A stretch of 64,000 nucleotides of DNA, taken from assembly GCA_004557545.1 (NCBI GenBank), contig SFGV01000004.1, forward strand, positions 16,256-80,255. Direction: 5' to 3'. Under the pieces are notes generated by a model that saw nothing but the letters and a program-made list of their open reading frames with translations, was not told the origin of the DNA and searched no databases. Position numbers and translations under genes: made by a program. Positions 1 to 8,188 of this stretch are shown here, one piece after another. Each line of letters opens with the position of its first letter. Position 1 is the first letter of the stretch. The stretch is from Succinatimonas hippei. GTDB lineage: Bacteria; Pseudomonadota; Gammaproteobacteria; Enterobacterales; Succinivibrionaceae.

Positions 1-320
1 AGATGCTCAAGATCACTGTATGGCACATATTTAATCTTGCAGATGATCCGCAATTCATCGCAAATGGCGTCCATCGCGCGCACGGCAAAACCATCATATT
101 TTCCATACACACCTGAAAAAGAAGAGAAAAGTATGTGGTTTCTCGTCAGTCCCACGACATATTCCTTACGCGGCTCCGCCCTCTGCATTGGCTGCTTTAT
201 GCTCAGAATGCCCTGTGTGATCTCATCATCGCAAAGCGCTGGTCGCAGACATGACAAAAGGACAAATATAACCGCGAGAAAAAAATTCACTCTTGCATTC
301 ATCAGGGAACTATCAGCCAT
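1..320 (-). CDS. Family 3 solute-binding protein, N-terminal part (cut by window edge)
   Basis: The minus strand is open from ATG 320 to the window edge, about 106 codons, and the C-terminus lies outside. An AAAGG sits about 6 bases before ATG 320; an in-frame ATG at 302 has no such site. The N-terminus has a signal sequence with a hydrophobic stretch (FFLAVIFVLLSC). LLSC could be a lipobox, or cleavage could follow PALC. After it, KEYVVGLTRNHILFSSF and YDGFAVRAMDAICDEL follow the pattern of the first lobe of SBP_bac_3 domains. This is inferred to be a periplasmic binding protein or the sensor part of a larger receptor. The ligand is unknown. Confidence 0.6.
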   Translation of the reverse strand, partial: MADSSLMNARVNFFLAVIFVLLSCLRPALCDDEITQGILSIKQPMQRAEPRKEYVVGLTRNHILFSSFSGVYGKYDGFAVRAMDAICDELRIICKIKYVPYSDLEH

Positions 321-473
321 TCATAACCTTTATTGATTCTATAGGCTCTTTGCTCTAAAAAGCGCAACTTAAGTGTGAGATGCCGCACTAATTCACTTGT
401 GTTTTATCAAAATTAATGAGCGCTTTAACGCTGTCTCTTTCCCACCTGAATAAAAGACCGGGGTGATACGGAT

Positions 474-502
474 TTGATGACATGACCTTTGCGGTCTATA
501 AT
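474..502 (+). promoter_or_regulatory. Sigma-70 promoter of ribA
   Basis: TTGATG (474-479) and a perfect TATAAT (497-502) are separated by 17 bases. Transcription should start near 509, only about 10 bases before ATG 519, so the mRNA would be almost leaderless. No purine-rich ribosome site is visible before the ATG. No FMN riboswitch-like structure fits in so short a leader. Confidence 0.65.
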
Positions 503-518
503 CTGACTGCTCCGTCAC

Positions 519-1178
519 ATGACGGATCTTTCCACGATCGGGATATTTAAATTGCCTTCCGTACCCACACAGAAAAATAAAAGTTTAAGACTAGTTCAGG
601 GGCCGATTGCCAATCTGCCCACACGCTACGGTAACTTTAAGATTACGATCTTCCGTGAAGATGATCGTCTGGATCACGCCATGGTATTTATGGGAGATCT
701 CGCAGACGGCAAAAGCGTGCTTTGCCGCATTCATTCTGAATGTCTTACAGGTGACGTGTTCGGTTCCCTAAGATGCGACTGCGGTTTCCAGCTGGCGGCC
801 GCGCTTGGTGCTATAGCCGCAGAAGGACGCGGCGCACTTCTTTATATGCGTCAGGAAGGACGCGGAATTGGCCTTTTCAACAAGATCCGCGCCTACCATC
901 TTCAGGATGGCGGACTTGACACCGTAGACGCCAATCTGCGCCTTGGCTTTGACGCCGATGAGCGCCATTATGGCGTGTGCGGACACATGATGCGCGCTAT
1001 GGGCTTTGATCACGTGATCCTTATGACCAACAACCCAGCTAAGATCGACTCAATTACCAAACACGGGATAGTTGTTACAGAAAGACGGGCGCTTGAATAC
1101 GGGCGCAACCGTTACAACGAAGGTTATCTGGACACCAAAGCAGAACGTATGGGACACCTGTTGCATCATCAGGACTAA
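519..1178 (+). CDS. ribA: GTP cyclohydrolase II
   Basis: RibA opens the imidazole ring of GTP and releases formate and pyrophosphate, the first step of riboflavin synthesis in the cytosol. The zinc site is clear: C75, C86 and C88 in HSECLTGDVFGSLRCDC. It is followed by the conserved RQEGRGIGL and the C-terminal LDTKAERMGHLL. The E. coli enzyme begins near residue 23 of this reading frame, so the first ~20 residues are an extra N-terminal tail or the true start is later. No ATG or GTG lies between, and a TTG near codon 12 is the only alternative. The gene stands alone with its own promoter and converges on htpG. Confidence 0.93.
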   Translation: MTDLSTIGIFKLPSVPTQKNKSLRLVQGPIANLPTRYGNFKITIFREDDRLDHAMVFMGDLADGKSVLCRIHSECLTGDVFGSLRCDCGFQLAAALGAIAAEGRGALLYMRQEGRGIGLFNKIRAYHLQDGGLDTVDANLRLGFDADERHYGVCGHMMRAMGFDHVILMTNNPAKIDSITKHGIVVTERRALEYGRNRYNEGYLDTKAERMGHLLHHQD

Positions 1179-1243
1179 ATTCGATTTGGGCTGAACATCA
1201 ATACGGTGGATAGTCTGGACGCGACGCTTTTCAAACGCGCGCG

Positions 1244-1278
1244 AAAAGGGGATGGCGATTATTTCGCCATCCCCTTTT
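1244..1278. terminator. Bidirectional terminator between ribA and htpG
   Basis: A perfect 15-bp inverted repeat (1244-1258 and 1264-1278) has a 5-base loop, TTATT. It is flanked by AAAA on one side and TTTT on the other, so it can end both the rightward ribA and the leftward htpG transcripts. Confidence 0.85.
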
Positions 1279-1326
1279 AAGATCCCGCTCAATACCGCAA
1301 GCGCGATATTGAAAGCCTGTCCCTGA

Positions 1327-3240
1327 TTATCCCAAAAGCAGGGAGTTTAAATTCTTAACAAAACTTGCCGGATCTTTAAGACCGCCCTGATCTGAGAGCA
1401 GAGCCTGTTCATAAATAACCTCAGCCCATTTCTCAAAGCGGGTTTCATCAGGCTCCGCGTACGCCTTTTTGACCAGAGGATGATCAGGGTTGATCTCAAG
1501 CGTGTACTTCTCATCAGGGAGCTTCTGACCTGAGGCCTCAAGCAGACGCTTCATCTGTGAGGTCATCATGCGGTTGCCATCAGTTATAACGCATGAAGGA
1601 GAGTCGGTAAGACGGGTTGATACCTCAACTCCCTTAACCTTGTCACCAAGAGCTTTCTTAAAGCGCTCAATGAGATCTTTATTCTCTTTGGCAGAGGCTT
1701 CCTTGCGCTCCTTCTCCTCTTTTCCGCCAAGCTCGTCCGAAAGCTTGAGATCAGAGGCTGAGGCAGAGACAAATTCCTTGTCCTTGTAGCTTGAGATATT
1801 ACCCATCAGCCATTCATCAATGCGCTCCCACATGAGCAGCACTTCAATACCTTTTTTCTTCAGGTTTTCAATATAGGGCGAATTTGCGGCGGCCTCGTAG
1901 CTGTCCGCTGTCAGGTAGTAGATCTTGTCCTGTCCTTTGACCATACGGCCGATATAATCATCAAGCGAGACACTCTGGGCGCTGGTGCCGTCCTTGGTTG
2001 AGGCAAAGCGCAGGAGCTTTAATACCTCATCACGGTTGTCATAATCCTCAACAGGCCCCTCTTTGAGGCAGTTGCCAAACTGTCCCCAGAACTCGGCGTA
2101 TTTATCCTTGTCAGATGCGAGCTTGCCGATCATCTGAAGAGCGCGCTTGGTCAGAGCCTTCTTGAGCTTGCGGGTTACCGCGCTCTCCTGCAGAAGCTCA
2201 CGGGAAATATTCAGAGGCAGAGCGTTTGTGTCAACAAGACCTGAGACAAAGCGCAGATATGTAGGAAGGAAAGCCTCCGCCTTGTCCATTATGAATACGC
2301 GCTGCACGAAAAGCTTAAGCCCGTGCTGGTTCTGACGGGTATACAGATCCCACGGAGCGGTCTTGGGAATGTACAGAAGCGAGGTGTATTCAAGACTGCC
2401 TTCAACCTTGTTGTGCGCCCAGCACAGCGGATCCTGATAATCATGAGTCAGGTGTTTGTAAAACTCCTTGTACTCATCATCCTTAACTTCTTTTGGATTG
2501 CGGGTCCACAGCGCCTTGGCGTCGTTGACCTGTTCCCATTCAAAGTGGGACTTAGGCTTGCTCTCCTTGTCCTCACCTTCTTTCTTTTCCGGGGCGTCAA
2601 ATTTCTCGGCCCAGAGCTCAACGGGAACTGAGATGTGATCAGAGTATTTGGTTATAGCCTCGCGTAAGGTCCACTCCTCGAGGAATTCCTTGCATGAATC
2701 CTTAAGGTGCAGGATCACATCAGTTCCGCGCTGCTTACGCTCGATATTCTCGGACTCAAATGTTCCGCTTCCGGTTGATTCCCAGCGCACCCCCTCATTC
2801 TCTTTGGCATTAACGCTGCGTGAGAGTACGGTCACACGATCCGCGACAATGAATGATGAATAGAAACCTACGCCAAACTGGCCGATAAGCTGCGAGTCAC
2901 GGGCAGCGTCGCCGGTCAGTTTTTTCATGAATTCTTCAGTGCCTGACTCGGCGATGGTGCCAAGATGGCTGTTGGCCTCATCGAGTGTCATGCCAAGACC
3001 ATTATCAGAAATAGTAAGGGTTCCGGCATCCTTGTCAGCGCGGATCCTGATGTGGAATACCGGATCGTCTTTTACAAGATCCTGATTGGTCAGCGACATG
3101 AAATGAAGCTTGTCTATGGCGTCCGAGGCGTTTGAGATAAGCTCACGCAGGAAAACTTCTTTGTTTGAGTAAAGCGAGTTGGCAAGCAGATCAAGAAGCT
3201 TGGCAACCTGGGTCTGGAAACCATGAACGGTAGCGGTCAT
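1327..3240 (-). CDS. htpG: Chaperone HtpG (bacterial Hsp90)
   Basis: This 637-residue protein has the full Hsp90 layout. The N-terminal GHKL ATPase domain has ELISNASDAIDK (33-44), DNGLGMT and GQFGVGFYS. The middle domain has NISRELLQESAV, and a C-terminal dimerisation domain follows. Like other bacterial members it lacks the eukaryotic charged linker and MEEVD tail. It is an ATP-driven homodimeric chaperone in the cytosol. The upstream sigma-32 promoter shows it belongs to the heat-shock regulon. It is monocistronic and ends at the shared terminator with ribA. Confidence 0.97.
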   Translation of the reverse strand: MTATVHGFQTQVAKLLDLLANSLYSNKEVFLRELISNASDAIDKLHFMSLTNQDLVKDDPVFHIRIRADKDAGTLTISDNGLGMTLDEANSHLGTIAESGTEEFMKKLTGDAARDSQLIGQFGVGFYSSFIVADRVTVLSRSVNAKENEGVRWESTGSGTFESENIERKQRGTDVILHLKDSCKEFLEEWTLREAITKYSDHISVPVELWAEKFDAPEKKEGEDKESKPKSHFEWEQVNDAKALWTRNPKEVKDDEYKEFYKHLTHDYQDPLCWAHNKVEGSLEYTSLLYIPKTAPWDLYTRQNQHGLKLFVQRVFIMDKAEAFLPTYLRFVSGLVDTNALPLNISRELLQESAVTRKLKKALTKRALQMIGKLASDKDKYAEFWGQFGNCLKEGPVEDYDNRDEVLKLLRFASTKDGTSAQSVSLDDYIGRMVKGQDKIYYLTADSYEAAANSPYIENLKKKGIEVLLMWERIDEWLMGNISSYKDKEFVSASASDLKLSDELGGKEEKERKEASAKENKDLIERFKKALGDKVKGVEVSTRLTDSPSCVITDGNRMMTSQMKRLLEASGQKLPDEKYTLEINPDHPLVKKAYAEPDETRFEKWAEVIYEQALLSDQGGLKDPASFVKNLNSLLLG

Positions 3241-3289
3241 TTGAAATAAAAATCTCCAGTCAAATCTACTAATAAATTGTCTTATGCCT

Positions 3290-3318
3290 ATATGGGGACT
3301 TGTATGCTTATTTTCAAG
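3290..3318 (-). promoter_or_regulatory. Sigma-32 (heat-shock) promoter of htpG
   Basis: Read on the minus strand, CTTGAAA (3318-3312) and CCCCATAT (3297-3290) are separated by 14 bases. This matches the consensus for RpoH promoters at both boxes. The predicted start lies about 45 bases before the htpG ATG. Confidence 0.9.
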
Positions 3319-3366
3319 AGGACAAATCAGGTATCGCGAAGCGGTGGGGAAATTTGGTAATTTGCT

Positions 3367-3396
3367 CAGGGCACCAGCGCAACGCGCTGTGCCCTG
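3367..3396. other. GC-rich hairpin after recR
   Basis: CAGGGCA pairs with TGCCCTG, and inside it CAGCGC pairs with GCGCTG around an AAC loop, with one bulged C. It lies between recR and the htpG promoter. Neither side has a run of T, so it is at best an mRNA 3'-end stabiliser or a factor-dependent stop. Confidence 0.4.
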
Positions 3397-3442
3397 TTAG
3401 ATGGAAACATTAAAAAGTTTTCAAAACAGCCGTGTCATCAGG

Positions 3443-4051
3443 TCAGCCTATGCGCCTGCGATACTCCAGCGATGTTGTAAGGGTCAGACCGTCAACACTC
3501 TGGATATCACCGCCCATTGGGATCCCGGTAGCGATCCCGGATACAGTGATCCCGCGGCGTCTGGCCATCGCGGCAAGATACTGCTTTGTAGCCTCGCCTT
3601 CAGCGGACTGCCCCAAGGCAAGGATCATCTCCTTTACTCTGCCTTCATCAAGACGTTTTCCGAGACTCTCAAGCCCAAGCTCCTCAGGACCTATACCATC
3701 AATAGGAGAGAGATGTCCGTGCAGTACAAAGTAGGTTCCGTGAAACGCCCCCGACTGCTCAAAGGCCTCCACATCCATGGGGCTTTCCACCACACACAGC
3801 ATCCCGCTGTCACGTCGATGGAAGTCAGAGCAGATGGAACACTTTTCACCCTCCGCGTCACAATAGTTCCTGCAATCAGGACAAAGCGCTATATGCTCCG
3901 CTGCCTCTTTTAAGACAGATGAAATGCGCAAAGCATCATCGCGTTTGCGATCCAGAAGGTTAAAAGCGATCCTTGAGGCGCTGACAGGCCCTATCCCGGG
4001 CATTGCCTGCAGCGCCTCTATCAGACGATCAAGAAGTCTGCTCGATGACAT
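3443..4051 (-). CDS. recR: Recombination mediator RecR
   Basis: RecR works with RecO/RecF to load RecA on gapped, SSB-coated DNA. Visible parts are an N-terminal helix-hairpin-helix (MPGIGPVSASRIAF), a four-cysteine zinc finger (C57, C60, C71, C74) and a TOPRIM domain with VVESPMD. The C-terminus has a Walker-B-like and swapped tail region (SGIATGIPMGGD). Its length of 202 residues is typical. The start codon shares one base with the ybaB stop (TGATG), so the pair is translationally coupled. The usual upstream partner dnaX is not next to it here. Confidence 0.95.
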   Translation of the reverse strand: MSSSRLLDRLIEALQAMPGIGPVSASRIAFNLLDRKRDDALRISSVLKEAAEHIALCPDCRNYCDAEGEKCSICSDFHRRDSGMLCVVESPMDVEAFEQSGAFHGTYFVLHGHLSPIDGIGPEELGLESLGKRLDEGRVKEMILALGQSAEGEATKQYLAAMARRRGITVSGIATGIPMGGDIQSVDGLTLTTSLEYRRRIG

Positions 4052-4371
4052 CAGAATGGAAGCTTCATGCCAGGAGGAAGGGGTATTCCAGCGGTTACCG
4101 CGCCAAGCAGTTCCTTGGATTTCTCCTCAACCCTGCGTCCGGCATCGTTAAAGGCCGCGGCGATAAGATCCTCTAATACATCCTTATCCTCGCCCATAAC
4201 CGAGTCATCAATGCTCACGCGCTTGACCTCACGGTTTCCGGTCATTGTGACTTTAACCATGCCGGCCCCGGATTCACCAGTGATTTCCAGGTTGGCGACT
4301 TCTTCCTGAGCTTTCTGCATGCGCTCCTGAAGAGCCTGCGCCTGTCTTAATAAATTAGCCTGATTAAACAT
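4051..4371 (-). CDS. ybaB: YbaB/EbfC nucleoid-associated protein
   Basis: This is a small 106-residue DNA-binding protein of the YbaB/EbfC family, commonly encoded just before recR. It starts with a helical segment ([19 protein letters not shown]), followed by the family's central strand region and the conserved end [18 protein letters not shown] lies about 11 bases before the ATG. The family binds DNA as a dimer and affects nucleoid organisation; its exact role in repair is unsettled. Confidence 0.93.
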   Translation of the reverse strand: MFNQANLLRQAQALQERMQKAQEEVANLEITGESGAGMVKVTMTGNREVKRVSIDDSVMGEDKDVLEDLIAAAFNDAGRRVEEKSKELLGAVTAGIPLPPGMKLPF

Positions 4372-4501
4372 TTGGCTGGTAACTCCCCCAAAAAAAGAAA
4401 CATGTGGATCTTAACAAAAAGGCATACCCCAATGAGGCTATTTTATTCCCGCTGAAAATTAAACGCGGGAGAGCTTCATCAGATAAAACCGCGGCTAACA
4501 C

Positions 4502-4540
4502 AATTGACACTCCCCATGTCTAAAGCCAGGGGTTTTGCGC
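4502..4540 (-). repeat. Solo end of an IS605/TnpB-type element (relic)
   Basis: On the minus strand, CCCCTGGCTTTAGACATGGGG is followed by AGTGTCAATTG. This is the style of hairpin found at the right end (and omega-RNA 3' end) of TnpB-bearing IS200/IS605 elements. The stem here is imperfect. No tnpA or tnpB frame lies nearby. The rest of 4372-4614 holds only one more weak palindrome (TCCCGC/GCGGGA near 4458-4480). Recognition is from motif style only. Confidence 0.35.
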
Positions 4541-4614
4541 CGCATCTCGATAAGGCCTGCACCTTAGAGCTTAAAAAGCGAAAGGCACAGGCTCTCAAAC
4601 AGAATTACGCACAA

Positions 4615-5205
4615 TCAGGCCATTTCTTTATTGGCCTTGTCGATGATCTCCTGAACCTTGGTTTTATCCAATTTTGAGAACGGAACAAAAGGCGCCGGAC
4701 GTTCTACCGCGTTTTCATCGCAGATACGCTTTTCAAGCAGGATCACGTCCAGCCATCTTCCGTTCTTGTAACCGGTCTTGTGCAGTACTCCGCATTTATT
4801 GAAACCAAGCTTGCGGTGTAAAGACTCAGAACGTGGATTGCCTTCGGTGACATTTGAGTAGACGTTGCGCACGTTCTGAAGTCTTAAGATATCCATAAGC
4901 ACATTCATGGCAAAGGTGCCGTAGTGATTCCCGCGGCGGTTGAGCCTGATGAACGCTCTGAGCTCAGCGTTCCATGAAAGACCGGGCTGGGCAAGATCGC
5001 CACGCGCGAAAGCGTACCCCACAACCTCTGAACTGTCCTCTATGACTATAAACGGATAGTCATGAGAATACGCGAGGATCTGAGTTTCCTTATCCGCGAC
5101 ACTCGGGATCTCGTATTCCAGAGTAATTGGGGTCTCGATGTACTGCTTCATGATTTCAAGAAGCGCCGAGGCATCCTGTACCACGGCAAGACGTATGTGA
5201 GCCAT
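4615..5205 (-). CDS. GNAT-family N-acetyltransferase
   Basis: This 196-residue protein resembles the phosphinothricin/RimI-like GNAT acetyltransferases, which move acetyl from acetyl-CoA to an amine. The acetyl-CoA loop is in NRRGNHYGTFAM, and the later NVTEGNPRSESLHRKLGF is typical of strand 5 and helix 4 of the fold. ATG 5205 is chosen because AGGGG sits 6-7 bases before it; a longer in-frame ATG at 5256 has no such site. About 25 residues beyond the domain form a charged helical tail (SKLDKTKVQEIIDKANKEMA). The substrate is unknown. Confidence 0.8.
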   Translation of the reverse strand: MAHIRLAVVQDASALLEIMKQYIETPITLEYEIPSVADKETQILAYSHDYPFIVIEDSSEVVGYAFARGDLAQPGLSWNAELRAFIRLNRRGNHYGTFAMNVLMDILRLQNVRNVYSNVTEGNPRSESLHRKLGFNKCGVLHKTGYKNGRWLDVILLEKRICDENAVERPAPFVPFSKLDKTKVQEIIDKANKEMA

Positions 5206-5317
5206 TTTTATCCCCTGATACGACGGATTAACCGTCTTTATTAAATTTAAAACCATTCTAGCAATTGGAGCGGGCTTTTTAAATCATTGACTAAGCGATG
5301 TAAAAATCCTTTTATTT

Positions 5318-5333
5318 TGTGATATAGATCACA
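5318..5333. promoter_or_regulatory. CRP (cAMP receptor protein) binding site
   Basis: TGTGATATAGATCACA is a perfect TGTGA-N6-TCACA palindrome. Its centre lies about 69 bases before the predicted start of the small RNA to its right, a spacing suited to class I activation. It is also about 120 bases before the leftward GNAT gene. Confidence 0.75.
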
Positions 5334-5358
5334 AACGTCAAAAATGTAAAAAATTTTC

Positions 5359-5387
5359 TTGATGAAAACGTAAGTTTTATGTAACAT
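5359..5387 (+). promoter_or_regulatory. Promoter of the putative small RNA
   Basis: TTGATG (5359-5364) and TAACAT (5382-5387) are 17 bases apart. The -10 box is a 4/6 match, which fits a promoter that needs an activator such as CRP bound just upstream. Confidence 0.5.
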
Positions 5388-5393
5388 ACAACC

Positions 5394-5506
5394 ATCATCT
5401 TAACGTTGTGTTCTGATGGTTAGTAGCGGGGTTCTCATCAGTGAGATTCCTCAAACTCCAAAGCAGATAATTAGCCCTGATCATCATTTGGTCAGGGTCT
5501 TTTTTT
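5394..5506 (+). ncRNA. Putative CRP-controlled small regulatory RNA
   Basis: A promoter with an upstream CRP palindrome is followed after about 110 bases by a strong intrinsic terminator, with no credible reading frame between. The transcript would hold a CTGATG/CATCAG stem (5412-5417 with 5434-5439), a single-stranded AC-rich middle (CCTCAAACTCCAAAGC) and the terminator stem ending in T7. This is the layout of Hfq-dependent sRNAs. It does not match Spot 42, CyaR or FnrS as I remember them. The stretch 5507-5721, up to the feoB terminator, holds nothing else I can identify. Confidence 0.5.
5475..5506 (+). terminator. Intrinsic terminator of the small RNA
   Basis: CCCTGATCA (5475-5483) pairs with TGGTCAGGG (5489-5497) around TCATT, a 9-bp stem with one wobble pair. 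TCTTTTTTT follows directly. Confidence 0.85.
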
Positions 5507-5721
5507 ATGTGTTTTTGGTAAAAGAAGTACAGTTTCATCTCAAATCGCATTCAGTGATTTCCCTGTTGCTAATTCTTTATGAAATAAATTCACATAAAAA
5601 GCACATAAAAAAATGGTAAGCAACCGGCAATCGCTCCAGAAGATCCCTTATGAACTCTTAAAAAGCATAAATCCATTGCACTGCCGCAAGCCTCCAGTGT
5701 GATTTTCAGATTTCCAAGACC

Positions 5722-5748
5722 AAAAAACCCGGATCAGCTCCGGGTTTT
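5722..5748 (-). terminator. Terminator of feoAB
   Basis: AACCCGGA and TCCGGGTT form a stem around GCTGA on the minus strand, followed by a T run. It lies 20 bases after the feoB stop codon. Confidence 0.85.
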
Positions 5749-5767
5749 AGTCTGATTTCAATCCTCT

Positions 5768-7921
5768 TTAATTAGAAGTTCTCGCGGCAATACGTAATGA
5801 GCTTTTTTTGCCGCTGTCCTTTCTGAAGAGGAGGTAGAGGAAAACCGCCAGAACAATAAAGGCAACCACGGTGAAAGGTCCGAACGGAACCTGTCCCAGA
5901 ATAAGACCGCCAATCTGATAAATAACCAGTGAGAGGCAGTACGCGTAGCAGAGCATGTAGCATACCGAGAAGCCGAACCATCTGCCAGAGCCGAACTGCC
6001 GCTTCATCGCGCCTAGCGCGGCGACGCAGGGGGTTGACCAGAGGTTGAAAGCCAGGAAGGCGAACGCTGCAACTGAAGTCGGGAATACGCCCTGAAGAGC
6101 GGCGCTAAGCCCCTGATCATCTTCAGCTACATCTGAGGCAAGCCCAAGCAGTACCGCCATGGTGCCGACAACATTCTCTTTTGCCAGAAGTCCTGTGATG
6201 ACCGCAACCGCGGCCTGCCAGAAACCAAAGCCAAGCGGCACAAATATAAAGGCTATCAGGCTGCCGAAGGATGAGAGCATTGACTCTGATACGTCAACCA
6301 TCCTGAAGCCTTCACTGGTGAAGTTAAAGTTCGAGAAGAACCAGATGACCACTACGGTGCCGAAGATTATGGTACCGGCCTTGATGATGAAGGCCTTGCA
6401 ACGCTCATAGGTTGTTCTTACAACGTTCAGGGCGCGTGGCAGATGATAGTCAGGCAGCTCCATCACGAACGGGCTTACATCCTCCTTAAAGGCCGAGCTC
6501 TTCTTTAAGATGATACCGGTCACGGCGATTGAGAAGATGCCAAGCAGATAGACCGCCGGAGCGATCCAGGTCTGCTCTGGGAAGAATGACAAGAAGATCA
6601 TGGTCATGATCGGGAGCTTAGCCGAGCATGGCAGGAAGGAGGTCGTGATAAGCGTGATCCTCTGCTCGTTGACGTTGTCGATGCTCTTGGTGGACATAAG
6701 AGCCGGAACCGCGCAACCGGTGGCGATCAGAATAGGAATAAAGCTGCGTCCTGAGAGACCAAAACGTCTGAAGATCCTGTCCAGAACAAACGCCACGCGC
6801 GTCATGTATCCGCACTGCTCTACTATCGAAAGCAGGAAGAACAGAACGATCATCTGGGGAACAAAGCCCAGAACCGCGCCGACACCGCCTATAATGCCGT
6901 CAACCACCAGTGAGCGCAGCCAGTCGGGAGCCAGAGCCTGATCAAGCAGCCAGTTGGCACCGTCCGTGCACCATTCACCGAAGACAACATCGTTGGCGTA
7001 ATCAGTAGCGGCGGTTCCCACGGTAGTAACCGCGAGGTAGTAAATGACATAGATGATTGCTGCGAAAATTGGCAGCGCCAGCCACTTGTTGGTCACTATA
7101 TTGTCAATCTTGGCTGAGATCTGTGTCTTGACACCGCTCCCGGTTCTGGAGGAGATCTCCGGCATGATCTTGTCAATAAAGTTGTAGCGGGCCTGAGGGA
7201 AATAGGCCTCAGCGTCAGTTCCGTACTTGCGCTCGATAGTGGCGCGGTCGCGTACAACCTCAGTTAAGATCTTCTCGCTTGAGCGGTACTCCTCAAGATA
7301 AACCTTGTCCTGCTGCAACAGTGAAGTCGCGATAAAGGTTTTCTCGGCGCTGTTAGTATTGTCTCCAAGCAGACCGCCAATCTCAGAGAGCATGTCAACC
7401 ACGGCCTGAGGATATACGGAAGTGACCTTGTCAGAAGCCTTGGCTTTATCGATAGCGTCTAGCAACTGCTCTAATCCATGACCATTTGAGGCTGAGATCG
7501 GCACAACCGTTACTCCAAGTTTTTCGGAGAGCTTGCCGGCATCGATGCTTATGCCTTTTTCCTTTAAAAGATCGGTCATATTCAGGGCGATGACCATGGG
7601 TCTGCCCATAGGCAGGATCTCGAGGGTAAGCGAAAGCGAGCGCTCAAGGTGAGTGGCGTCAACTACATTGAGCACCACGTCATAATCATTGGACAGAAGG
7701 AAATTTCTTGAGACGATTTCTTCGGCTGAATACGGGGAGAGTGAGTAGAGACCCGGAAGATCAACCACATCCCAGTCGCGTTTTGAAATTTTGCCAATAA
7801 CCTGATCCACGGTTACGCCAGGCCAGTTGCCAACGTACTGGTTTGCTCCGGTAAGCGCGTTGAACAGTGTGGTCTTGCCGCAGTTCTGATTACCGATTAA
7901 GGCGATAGTTTTCTCAGTCAT
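5768..7921 (-). CDS. feoB: Ferrous iron transporter FeoB
   Basis: FeoB is the inner-membrane Fe(II) permease with an N-terminal GTPase. The G1 loop GNQNCGKTT (10-18), G3 DLPG and G4 NMTD are present. They are followed by a GDI-like helical region and two Gate repeats (including GCAVPALM) within the polytopic C-terminal half. ATG 7921 is preferred: its A is also the last base of the feoA stop (TGATG), showing coupling. A GTG one codon earlier is also possible. The length of 717 residues is a little shorter than E. coli FeoB, and no FeoC gene follows. It supplies iron under anaerobic conditions. Confidence 0.97.
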   Translation of the reverse strand: MTEKTIALIGNQNCGKTTLFNALTGANQYVGNWPGVTVDQVIGKISKRDWDVVDLPGLYSLSPYSAEEIVSRNFLLSNDYDVVLNVVDATHLERSLSLTLEILPMGRPMVIALNMTDLLKEKGISIDAGKLSEKLGVTVVPISASNGHGLEQLLDAIDKAKASDKVTSVYPQAVVDMLSEIGGLLGDNTNSAEKTFIATSLLQQDKVYLEEYRSSEKILTEVVRDRATIERKYGTDAEAYFPQARYNFIDKIMPEISSRTGSGVKTQISAKIDNIVTNKWLALPIFAAIIYVIYYLAVTTVGTAATDYANDVVFGEWCTDGANWLLDQALAPDWLRSLVVDGIIGGVGAVLGFVPQMIVLFFLLSIVEQCGYMTRVAFVLDRIFRRFGLSGRSFIPILIATGCAVPALMSTKSIDNVNEQRITLITTSFLPCSAKLPIMTMIFLSFFPEQTWIAPAVYLLGIFSIAVTGIILKKSSAFKEDVSPFVMELPDYHLPRALNVVRTTYERCKAFIIKAGTIIFGTVVVIWFFSNFNFTSEGFRMVDVSESMLSSFGSLIAFIFVPLGFGFWQAAVAVITGLLAKENVVGTMAVLLGLASDVAEDDQGLSAALQGVFPTSVAAFAFLAFNLWSTPCVAALGAMKRQFGSGRWFGFSVCYMLCYAYCLSLVIYQIGGLILGQVPFGPFTVVAFIVLAVFLYLLFRKDSGKKSSLRIAARTSN

Positions 7922-8145
7922 CACTGCACCTCTACAAGTTTCGCGTCGCTTTTACGGACAGTCAGCGAATAGCCGCGAACGTTGAGTTCAATAGGGTCGC
8001 CCAGCGGCGCGAATCTCACCATGGTAACTTTGGTCTTGGGGGTAATACCCATATCAAGAAGGCGCCGTCTGAGTGAAGTACCTTCACCATGGACGGATAC
8101 GACTTCGGCGCTCTCACCTTTGTTCAAGCTGTCTAATGTCTTCAT
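7921..8145 (-). CDS. feoA: Ferrous iron transport accessory protein FeoA
   Basis: This is a 74-residue SH3-like FeoA domain: it begins MKTLDSLNKGESAEVVSV, has the RRRLLDMGI turn and ends DAKLVEVQ. It is a cytosolic partner needed for full FeoB activity. It is the first gene of feoAB and is coupled to feoB by a one-base overlap. The upstream region carries GGTTAG-type repeats that may be operators for a metal-responsive repressor. Confidence 0.94.
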   Translation of the reverse strand: MKTLDSLNKGESAEVVSVHGEGTSLRRRLLDMGITPKTKVTMVRFAPLGDPIELNVRGYSLTVRKSDAKLVEVQ

Positions 8146-8188
8146 TTATAAAATCCGGACTGAATATAAATTATGGTTGTTATCAGAT

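Noticed and set aside
37..336. Rightward 99-codon frame at the left edge
   Set aside because: The opposite strand has a signal peptide, a ribosome site and a solute-binding-protein pattern. The rightward frame has neither a ribosome site nor a recognisable sequence.
303..518. FMN riboswitch before ribA
   Set aside because: The predicted start leaves only about 10 leader bases, and no RFN-type conserved stems are visible upstream.
3401..3913. Long rightward frames across recR
   Set aside because: They are the reverse complement of a well-conserved recR; their sequences show no independent motif.
5416..5619. Rightward 67-codon frame in the small-RNA region
   Set aside because: It runs straight through the strong terminator at 5475-5506, has no ribosome site and an AT-driven composition.
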